DNA from: Gammaproteobacteria bacterium GWE2_37_16
GTDB lineage: Bacteria; Pseudomonadota; Gammaproteobacteria; UBA9339
Direction: 5' to 3'
Assembly (NCBI GenBank): GCA_001801285.1
Contig: MGXG01000092.1
Location: 1-18,112, forward strand
DNA: 18,112 nt
The notes under the pieces were generated by a model. The model did no database searches. It worked only from the letters and a program-made list of their open reading frames with translations, and was not told the DNA's origin. This document shows positions 1 to 5,797 of this stretch, in pieces; the stretch's first letter is position 1, and every line of letters begins with the position of its first letter. The position numbers were made by a program, and so were the translations under genes.

Positions 1-211
1 CTGGTCTTAAGTAAATGTCAGTACGACCAGATGCCGCAATATTTTTCCTAAATTCTTCTCCAACTTCAACCGCACCAGCGGCATCCTCACAAGTTGCTGA
101 ACCAACCCGAATTTGTGTAACTTTGGAAAAATCATACGCCGACAAAGCTTGGCGCGCTTTTTCTTGAATAGATTGATATTGTTCTTCTACTTTTGTCATT
201 GGAACACCCAT
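1..211 (-). CDS. NuoF/HoxF-like NADH-oxidoreductase subunit, N-terminal part (cut by window edge)
   Basis: Only the first 70 codons are present; the frame is open to base 1. After a short helical leader, residues 32-66 match the start of the thioredoxin-like [2Fe-2S] domain that precedes the NADH/FMN-binding 51-kDa domain in NuoF/HoxF-type and related formate dehydrogenase/hydrogenase subunits. The pattern is IRVGSATC (Cys41), then an Ala/Gly-rich turn, then EVGEEFRKNIAASGRTDIYLR. In that family the subunit passes electrons from NADH through FMN to iron-sulfur clusters. The remaining cluster cysteines and the NADH site would lie to the left, so subunit identity cannot be settled. ATG at 211 is used here. 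ATG at 199 is a good alternative because GGGTG lies 5 bases upstream of it, whereas 211 has no visible ribosome site. Confidence 0.55.
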   Translation of the reverse strand, partial: MGVPMTKVEEQYQSIQEKARQALSAYDFSKVTQIRVGSATCEDAAGAVEVGEEFRKNIAASGRTDIYLRP

Positions 212-588
212 CACAGATATGTAAATAAAATTTCTTTTAAAATCAAGGAGTTACTTTTAATGGTGTTAAATTTAGCAGTTTAAAAGCATTAAAATATGGC
301 GCAGATAATAACTCTTTGACGATTATTTTGCAATTACTAACTGATTTTACGCGTTCATCACCATGATTATTAAAAACGACCTTCAAAACGCCCTGAAAGG
401 GAAGAAATAGAATAGCCCAGTCCAAACGAGCGCAAACGAGTGTCGGGCTGGGTAAATGGGTAAGTAAAAATCCGAGCACTGAAAGTGCGAAATAATAATA
501 GTTGATACATTACAAAAATCGCAAAGATACGGAACAATCGTATGAAATTTATTGTAAAAATAATAAGTTATGATAGGAAAATGGAAAA
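212..588. other. gene-poor stretch left of the MITE-like element
   Basis: No convincing gene is seen in this part of a 728-base gap. Short open frames on the minus strand (243-479 and 383-601) overlap each other, have no ribosome-binding site and do not resemble proteins I recognise. Local structure includes a direct repeat AAACGAGCGCAAACGAG around 426-442 and a small hairpin at 476-488 (GCACT/AGTGC around GAA). It may be a decayed gene or a dispersed intergenic repeat. The promoter of the leftward partial gene should lie near 212-300, but no clear -35/-10 pair could be chosen. Confidence 0.4.
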
Positions 589-702
589 TGTAACTTCTCA
601 AAAAACCCGGGGGATTTTTCGATCCTCAATTTTAACCTGTTGATTTACATAGTAATAGTTTTCACATACCTTTGGTTTGCCCTAACTTTTTGAGAAGCTA
701 CA
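589..702. mobile_element. MITE-like element: 16-bp terminal inverted repeats and 6-bp target duplication
   Basis: The left end TGTAACTTCTCAAAAA (589-604) is matched by the reverse complement of the right end (687-702), TGTAGCTTCTCAAAAA: 15 of 16 bases agree. Both ends are flanked immediately outside by GGAAAA (583-588 and 703-708), as expected for a target-site duplication. The interior is 82 bp, has no ORF and carries GGAT/ATCC-type dyad symmetry near 611-625. TG...CA termini occur in several DDE transposase families such as IS3 and IS481, but no transposase is present, so the element would be non-autonomous. The geometry is read directly; mobility is inferred. Confidence 0.65.
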
Positions 703-740
703 GGAAAATGAAAATATAAAAAAAACAGCAAACACCATTT

Positions 741-841
741 GCGCGTTGCGCGGGTATTTGTTTTTCGGGGAAAGTACATCCTGTACTCGGAAATGCTATC
801 CTGCATTTACGCCCCTCAAAATCAATACCCTAGCAACGCGC
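741..841. repeat. nested hairpin (REP/MITE-like) element
   Basis: Two 30-base arms, 741-770 and 812-841, are imperfect reverse complements (24 of 30 match), anchored by GCGCGTTGC at the outer end and CGGGG/CCCCT-type bases at the inner end. The 41-base interior holds two further hairpins: AGTACA-TCC-TGTACT (773-787) and AAATGC-TATCCT-GCATTT (791-808). Both loops lie in a shared ATCCTG motif. No reading frame is present. The shape fits a dispersed palindromic repeat or a structured transcript. A terminator is less likely because no T-run follows on either strand. Confidence 0.55.
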
Positions 842-939
842 CTTTCCTAGTTCTATATTCACCATAAGCTACAATCTACCTTTTCATAAACATCTTAAGA
901 CTTGTGAATTAAATCAACTTTAGACAATACATCTGCATA

Positions 940-1509
940 CTATTCTTTACTCTCTTTGAGTTTGAGAAAACTCAACCCAGTGGGTGAACTAATAACAAAC
1001 CCCAACACTGCAATTTGACCTTGCAAAAATGAAGAGAATCTATATGAGTCCTCTTCAAACTCTTTTATCCATGTCGATAAACTGTTTTTTTCTTCCATGC
1101 ACCGATAAAGTAAACTTGAAATTGTCTCCTTCTTAAAATCTGTTGAATTAAATTTTACTTCTATGTTTTTTGATATATTCCTAAAAATGTCTTCCAAATA
1201 CTTTTTTGTAATTTCTCGGCTTTTCAAGTCCTGATCCAATAGACTTCGTACTAAATTAACAAGATATTCTGTTAGAAGGAAGTTCTTATTAACCTGTGCC
1301 ATTGATTCTTCTATAACCTTCGTTTGACCAAGTAACGCATCCTCAAAATACAATTTTTGTAATCTGGAAGTTCTTTGTTCAGAATGATACTTGCGAATAG
1401 CAAACCAAGCGGCAAAACAAACCCCTACAAATCCTGCAAACATTGGAGAAATAAACTTAGCAATAGCTGTCCATGGACCATCAAACGACAATAAACATAT
1501 TGAAACCAT
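940..1509 (-). CDS. small membrane-anchored protein of unknown function, next to AAA ATPase
   Basis: This is a 189-residue protein I do not recognise. Residues 14-37 form one strong membrane helix (AKFISPMFAGFVGVCFAAWF) followed by positive residues (RKYHSEQR), which predicts an N-out, C-in anchor. The middle (40-150) is charged, helical and probably coiled, and residues 160-180 are again hydrophobic. ATG at 1509 is preceded by AAAGG with about 7 bases of spacing, a good ribosome site. The gene starts 46 bases after the stop of the ATPase gene on the same strand, so the two are likely co-transcribed and may work together. No catalytic motif is visible. Base composition is as AT-rich as its surroundings. 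Confidence 0.6.
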   Translation of the reverse strand: MVSICLLSFDGPWTAIAKFISPMFAGFVGVCFAAWFAIRKYHSEQRTSRLQKLYFEDALLGQTKVIEESMAQVNKNFLLTEYLVNLVRSLLDQDLKSREITKKYLEDIFRNISKNIEVKFNSTDFKKETISSLLYRCMEEKNSLSTWIKEFEEDSYRFSSFLQGQIAVLGFVISSPTGLSFLKLKESKE

Positions 1510-1555
1510 AAATTACCTTTTTATAACATATTTGTCTAAATCTTCATAACGCCAA

Positions 1556-2773
1556 TTATTTTTCTGTAATGTTCGGCACTGCTCCATACGCTCCAGCAAT
1601 ATATTTTGCATAATAGTTGTCGTCAGCTCGCACACCTTCCATTTCATCGAGTCGCCAACCTTCACTGATGCCTTGTTTATTTTTTTCCACCAAAAAAATT
1701 TGCTGTTTATCAAGTTCAGCTAAAATTCTATGACTATGGGTACTAAAAATAATTTGGGCATTTTTTGGATTTGTATCGCATGACATAAAAAGTTTCAGTA
1801 AAGGCAAAACCATACTGGGATGTAAGTTAGCATCAAATTCATCTAAAACAGCTATACCACCATTCGCTAAAACCTCCAATACCGTTTTCAAAATAACCAA
1901 AAGATGTTTTGTACCCGAAGATTCGTACCGCAAAGACAACCTGTAATCTTTTCCTTTAAATGAATGCACAACTGCCGCATTAACCGCAACCTGTTGGTTA
2001 TCTTTAGTTTCTTTTTTTATATCACACTGGCTAAAACCAAGATCAAATCTGGCAATCAACTTTTCAGCTTCTTTTTTAAGATGCTCGTTTTCACAAAAAA
2101 AAATTAAAGCATTAATAAGATCAATAGATTTAGGAATGCTGTCGTCAAGTCGTCCTCCTTCAACAACATTGCTTTGGATTTTTTGCCAGAAAGAGGCAAT
2201 ATCCGAGCTAATTTTATGCTGCAAACGAAATGCCGTAGAAATAACACTGGCATTGGTACGCAACCATGTTTCAGGGATTACTTTTGGTAGATCAAAACCA
2301 ATATCTTTAAAATCATAACTACTTTTCTTTGCATCCCAAGCTTTGGTAAACAGCGTTTTTACGGTAGATCTTTTTTTGCTCTTATTTCGAACATTTAATT
2401 TTTCAAAAATAATTTTTTGTGAATCCAGCTCAAGCCAGTAAGTAAAAATATCTCCAGCAATTTCAAAAGTGGTTGCAATCTTGCTAGGCTTATCTTTGGA
2501 ATCTCCAAACAAAAAAGGCTGAATTGGATTAGGGTTTTGCGGGTTAGCTGCAAAAGACTCAACTAAGAAACATTGTAAAAAAGGTAGTACTTTTAGAAGA
2601 TGTGTTTTCCCAGATGCGTTATAGCCAATTACCGCAAGAATTTTAGTAAGGTTGGTTTGCGACTCTGCTGTAACATAACTTTCATTTTTTGCCGCACTAG
2701 AGGTTACTGTAAAATCAACAATAACTTCATTTTTGAATGAATAGAAATTTTCACATGAAAAAGAGTGCAACAT
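1556..2773 (-). CDS. AAA_15/AAA_21-type ATPase (COG1106, RloA-like)
   Basis: The 405-residue SMC/ABC-like ATPase has a Walker A motif GYNASGKT (50-57), an ABC-type signature ESSGTK (284-289), Walker B IAVLDEFD (307-314) and an H-loop STHSHR (344-349). The opening LHSFSCENFYSFK and the ending YIAGAYGAVP are characteristic of COG1106 predicted ATPases. Members include RloA of Campylobacter restriction loci and the ATPase subunits of several phage-defence systems. Between the ATPase halves lies a 200-residue helical insert. No TOPRIM or nuclease domain is fused and no DUF4435/RloB-like partner is visible; the next gene encodes a small membrane protein. ATG at 2773 has AGG 8 bases upstream. A possible promoter is TATATT (2816-2821, minus) with a weak -35 at 2839-2844. 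A defence role is inferred from family and context. Confidence 0.85.
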   Translation of the reverse strand: MLHSFSCENFYSFKNEVIVDFTVTSSAAKNESYVTAESQTNLTKILAVIGYNASGKTHLLKVLPFLQCFLVESFAANPQNPNPIQPFLFGDSKDKPSKIATTFEIAGDIFTYWLELDSQKIIFEKLNVRNKSKKRSTVKTLFTKAWDAKKSSYDFKDIGFDLPKVIPETWLRTNASVISTAFRLQHKISSDIASFWQKIQSNVVEGGRLDDSIPKSIDLINALIFFCENEHLKKEAEKLIARFDLGFSQCDIKKETKDNQQVAVNAAVVHSFKGKDYRLSLRYESSGTKHLLVILKTVLEVLANGGIAVLDEFDANLHPSMVLPLLKLFMSCDTNPKNAQIIFSTHSHRILAELDKQQIFLVEKNKQGISEGWRLDEMEGVRADDNYYAKYIAGAYGAVPNITEK

Positions 2774-2985
2774 AATTTTAACCTGTAAATAAGTTGAACT
2801 GTTGAGTAAAGAACAAATATAACAGATTAAAACAATATCTACAAGCCAAGAATCAACAATATTTTGTATATATTCTCAATATAAACCAATAAAACGGTAG
2901 AAAATGCTCATAAACAGCAGTGTTAACTAAAACACGCGGGAATAGATCCATAAAAAATTTTAGGGTAAGTTCACTTTCCATTAAA

Positions 2986-4356
2986 TCACCCAGCTACTGT
3001 CATACTCTCAACCAATATCGACCCTGTATAAATGCTGCTTCTATAATCAACATCATTACCAATAGCGACAATATTACTAAAAATATCTTTTAAATTAGAT
3101 GCGATAGTCACCCCCATAACGGGATATTGAATTACACCATTTTCAACCCAAAATCCAAACGCTGCTCGCGAATAATCACCTGTCATAATATTTGCCCCGG
3201 AACCTAGTAACTCCGTAACTAAAAACCCTTTATCCATCATTTTCAATAAAGATTCGAGATTTTGATCACCGTGACTAATAAAAACATTATGTGCACCACC
3301 TGAATTTCCTGTAGTTTGCATCTTCAATTTGCGCGCTGCATAACTGTCTAAAAGATAACCTTGTAAAATACCGTCAATCACAAGGAAACGCTCATTGGTT
3401 TTAACACCCTCACCATCAAATGGCGCACTGCCCCAAGCTTTAGCAAGATGTGGTTTTTCTTGAATCGAAACATGATCTGCGAAAACTTTACACCCTACTT
3501 TATCAAGTAGAAATGAAGACTTACGATATAAGTTATAGCCATTGATCGCTTTGAGAAAACTACCCACTAATGTCCTTGCTACTTGTGATTCAAAAATAAC
3601 CGGACATTTAAGAGTGGCTATTTTTTTAGCATTCAAACGTCGCACAGTTTTTGCCACAGCTTTCCTAGCCACTATTTCAGGCGACCAAAGATCGCGCGCA
3701 TCACGTGTCAATGAATAATCCCCATCGCGTTGCATAGCATCTCCCTTACCTGCTATTAAACTACAACTTAAGCTGTGATTGGTAGTTATATAGCTCCCCA
3801 AAAAACCATAACTGTTACCCAAAACTTGCAAAACTCTACCCGTAGCAACACTAGCACCTTCTGAATTAGTAATGAGTTTATCTAAAGACAAAGCTGTTGC
3901 TTCACAAGCTTTAGCTAAATCAATAGCCTGCTTAACCTCAATGTCCCAAGGATAATCAAGATCAGGATTTTGGTAATCAAAACCCAGCATTTTTGGATCG
4001 GGCAAAGCGGCACATGGATCTTCGCTAGTGTATTTTGCCATTTGATAAGCTTTTTCTACAGCGGTAGCAATTGACTGGGAAGAAAAATCATTGGTACTAC
4101 AACCAGCTTTTTTATGTCCCACATATAGCGTAATACCAAACTGACGCGTTTGCTGATGTTCTACTTTTTCAACTTCGCCTAAACGCACATCAACATTAAA
4201 ACCCGTTCCACCAGCAATACCAACCGCAGCAGAACTGGCACCTAATTTTTTTGCTAAAGCTAAACCTTTTTCCACAATAGAACGAAATTCTTTTTCATCA
4301 AAGAATTGATCGCTTGAAGATTGAATTTGATTGGGTATAAATTCGACGATTGCCAT
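2986..4356 (-). CDS. pmbA: metalloprotease-related protein PmbA (TldE)
   Basis: At 456 residues this matches E. coli PmbA (about 450) along its length. Family landmarks are YRKSSFLLDKVG, PFDGEGVKTNERF, SYAARKL, TGNSGGAHN, VTELLGSGANIMTGDYSRAAFGFWVENG and the terminal IASNLKDIF/IVAIGNDVDYRSS. PmbA forms a heteromeric cytoplasmic protease with TldD; TldD carries the zinc HExxxH motif and PmbA does not, as here. The pair is known for degrading unfolded or modified peptides, including microcin B17 precursor and the CcdA antitoxin. No tldD is in the window, which is usual because the two genes are often unlinked. ATG at 4356 lacks a clear Shine-Dalgarno sequence, and the first 20 residues are not conserved, so a nearby start is possible. 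Confidence 0.93.
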   Translation of the reverse strand: MAIVEFIPNQIQSSSDQFFDEKEFRSIVEKGLALAKKLGASSAAVGIAGGTGFNVDVRLGEVEKVEHQQTRQFGITLYVGHKKAGCSTNDFSSQSIATAVEKAYQMAKYTSEDPCAALPDPKMLGFDYQNPDLDYPWDIEVKQAIDLAKACEATALSLDKLITNSEGASVATGRVLQVLGNSYGFLGSYITTNHSLSCSLIAGKGDAMQRDGDYSLTRDARDLWSPEIVARKAVAKTVRRLNAKKIATLKCPVIFESQVARTLVGSFLKAINGYNLYRKSSFLLDKVGCKVFADHVSIQEKPHLAKAWGSAPFDGEGVKTNERFLVIDGILQGYLLDSYAARKLKMQTTGNSGGAHNVFISHGDQNLESLLKMMDKGFLVTELLGSGANIMTGDYSRAAFGFWVENGVIQYPVMGVTIASNLKDIFSNIVAIGNDVDYRSSIYTGSILVESMTVAG

Positions 4357-4402
4357 TTTTTTAGGTGACTAGATAGTCTTTTGAATATTTTAATTAGAGT
4401 TC

Positions 4403-4465
4403 CGTAGCCACAAGTTTTAGTTCACGATACAATCCATACCAAATCATAACGGATCTGTAACTACG
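4403..4465. repeat. possible degenerate copy of the GTAGCC hairpin repeat
   Basis: CGTAGCCACA (4403-4412) and TGTAACTACG (4456-4465) are reverse complements at 8 of 10 positions and bracket a 43-base AT-rich interior. The outer arm resembles the GTAGCCGCA arm of the clearer element at 5719-5774. It lies between pmbA and the tRNA. It is too degenerate for high confidence. Confidence 0.3.
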
Positions 4466-4485
4466 TTTTTTGTGACTTTTTATTG

Positions 4486-4570
4486 TGGTGCCGAAGATCG
4501 GACTCGAACCGACACGGCTTACGCCACTACCACCTCAAGGTAGCGTGTATACCAATTTCACCACTTCGGC
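4486..4570 (-). tRNA. tRNA-Leu (anticodon GAG)
   Basis: The 85-nt sequence folds with acceptor stem GCCGAAG/CTTCGGC, discriminator A and an encoded CCA (4486-4488 on the plus strand). It has a D-arm region GTGAAATTGGTATACAC, anticodon stem CTACC/GGTAG around loop TTGAGGT, a long class II variable arm typical of tRNA-Leu, and a T-arm with GTTCGAGTC. The GAG anticodon reads CUC/CUU codons. Its 5' base follows the secG stop codon with no spacer, so it is almost certainly made from the tpiA-secG transcript and released by tRNA processing. secG next to tRNA-Leu(GAG) is also the E. coli arrangement. Confidence 0.97.
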
Positions 4571-4918
4571 TTATTTCTTTTCTGGAATGGGCACTTGGGT
4601 ATTGATTGGCACTTGAGCTGGTTTCGCTGGCACTGACGCTGGTGCCTGAACTGATAAACTCAGTCCTGAAGCGCGCACTTGTTTAGCGCTTTTTGCTGTC
4701 ATATAACCAAGTGTCAAACTGCTCACAAAAAAAATCGCGGCAATTAAGGTCGTGACTTTAATCAAAAATGGCATTGAGCCCTGACTACCAAACATAGTTT
4801 GCGATGCACCACTACCAAAAGCGGCACCAGCATCAGCACCTTTACCATGTTGTATCAGCACTAAAGCTACTAGTGCCACAGCTGCTAAAATATGAATAAT
4901 AAAAATTATCGGTTGCAT
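4571..4918 (-). CDS. secG: protein translocase subunit SecG
   Basis: The 115-residue inner-membrane protein has two membrane helices, residues 4-22 and about 50-72. They flank the conserved loop HGKGADAGAAFGSGASQTMFGSQGS, diagnostic for SecG of the SecYEG channel, where it aids SecA-driven export. The C-terminal tail (from about 85) is rich in Pro, Ala, Val and Gln and is variable in this family. ATG at 4918 lies inside the end of tpiA (13-base overlap) and has AGGA 5 bases upstream, implying translational coupling. The TAA stop sits directly against the first base of tRNA-Leu. Confidence 0.96.
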   Translation of the reverse strand: MQPIIFIIHILAAVALVALVLIQHGKGADAGAAFGSGASQTMFGSQGSMPFLIKVTTLIAAIFFVSSLTLGYMTAKSAKQVRASGLSLSVQAPASVPAKPAQVPINTQVPIPEKK

Positions 4919-5670
4919 GATTTTCCTATATTTAAAAATTCTTCTGCTTTCAATGATGCCCCACCAATCAAACCACCATCAATATCGGGCATAGCCAATA
5001 TAGCCTGAGCGCTATCTGATTTCAAGCTTCCACCATATAAAATCTGTAATTTATCCGCCAAAACAGCATCATGTTGGCTAAATTCTTTGCGAATAGCTGC
5101 ATGAACTTCTTGCGCCTGTTCAGGTGTAGCGTTCAAACCAGTACCAATTGCCCAAACAGGTTCGTATGCAACAACCGCTTGATTGAATAATTCAACACCG
5201 CCCGCTAAACGTATAACAGCATTCAATTGGCGCATAACTACAGCCTGCGTTAAACCCTTTTCGCGTTCGGCTAACGTTTCACCAACACACAAAACCGGTA
5301 TTAAACCAGCCTGACAAGCAACCATAAATTTTGCGGCAACTAAATCATCATTTTCGCCATATAAAGTACGTCTTTCCGAGTGCCCAACCAAAACATAACG
5401 ACAATGAAATTCCTGTAACATACTAGCTGAAATTTCACCTGTAAAAGCACCGCTTTTTTCACGGCTTAAATTCTGCGCGCCCCAAGCAACACCACTATCT
5501 CCCAGCGTTTTTTCCGTTGCATCTAAAAATACATAAGGTGGGAAAACAATCCATTCAACGTTAGGATGATTAATTTCAACCGCGCCTTTCTTAATACCTT
5601 CCAATAAAGTTCGCACGCTTTCTTTCGTGCCATTCATTTTCCAGTTACCAGCAATAATATATTTACGCAT
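4906..5670 (-). CDS. tpiA: triosephosphate isomerase
   Basis: This glycolytic enzyme interconverts dihydroxyacetone phosphate and glyceraldehyde 3-phosphate in the cytoplasm. From ATG at 5670 it has 254 residues (E. coli has 255). It carries the substrate-binding NWK (Asn9, Lys11), catalytic His97 in VGHSERR, catalytic Glu170 in AYEPVWAIGTG, and the phosphate-binding YGGSLK and IGGASLK loops near the end. The frame opens a few codons earlier (5688), but AGAGGTG 7 bases before 5670 and the canonical MRKYIIAGNWKMN start settle it. It overlaps secG by 13 bases. A hairpin repeat separates it from secD. Confidence 0.97.
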   Translation of the reverse strand: MRKYIIAGNWKMNGTKESVRTLLEGIKKGAVEINHPNVEWIVFPPYVFLDATEKTLGDSGVAWGAQNLSREKSGAFTGEISASMLQEFHCRYVLVGHSERRTLYGENDDLVAAKFMVACQAGLIPVLCVGETLAEREKGLTQAVVMRQLNAVIRLAGGVELFNQAVVAYEPVWAIGTGLNATPEQAQEVHAAIRKEFSQHDAVLADKLQILYGGSLKSDSAQAILAMPDIDGGLIGGASLKAEEFLNIGKSCNR

Positions 5671-5718
5671 AAAATTCACCTCTATCAATTATAAATGCCT
5701 GCTAAAATTAAGTTATAT

Positions 5719-5774
5719 GTAGCCGCAGAACTTTAGTCTGCCAAACTTAATCGCAAGCTAAAGCTTGCGGCTAC
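5719..5774. repeat. GTAGCC...GGCTAC double-hairpin repeat (REP-like)
   Basis: Perfect 9-base outer arms GTAGCCGCA (5719-5727) and TGCGGCTAC (5766-5774) enclose two side-by-side hairpins. These are GCAGA/TCTGC (5725-5741) and CGCAAGC-TAAA-GCTTGCG (5752-5769). The design, a hairpin with an AAAG or CTTTAG loop framed by GCGGCTAC, resembles short palindromic repeats scattered between genes in many bacterial genomes. It lies just past the secD stop, where it could also stabilise or end the secD transcript, although no T-run follows. Confidence 0.6.
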
Positions 5775-5797
5775 GGGCTTGTGGCTACTGGCTATTG

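Noticed and set aside
243..601. Two overlapping minus-strand ORFs (78 and 72 codons) in the left gap
   Set aside because: They overlap in different frames, have no ribosome site, and their compositions (Phe/Ile/Tyr-rich, Pro/Leu-rich) look like translated AT-rich noncoding DNA.
1513..1713. 66-codon minus-strand ORF at the end of the ATPase gene
   Set aside because: It lies inside the ATPase gene in another frame, with no family resemblance. The ATPase frame carries the conserved C-terminus YIAGAYGAVP.
2901..2985. Terminator between pmbA and the ATPase gene
   Set aside because: Only a 5-base stem (GTGTT/AACAC) with no T-run is visible, too weak to call.
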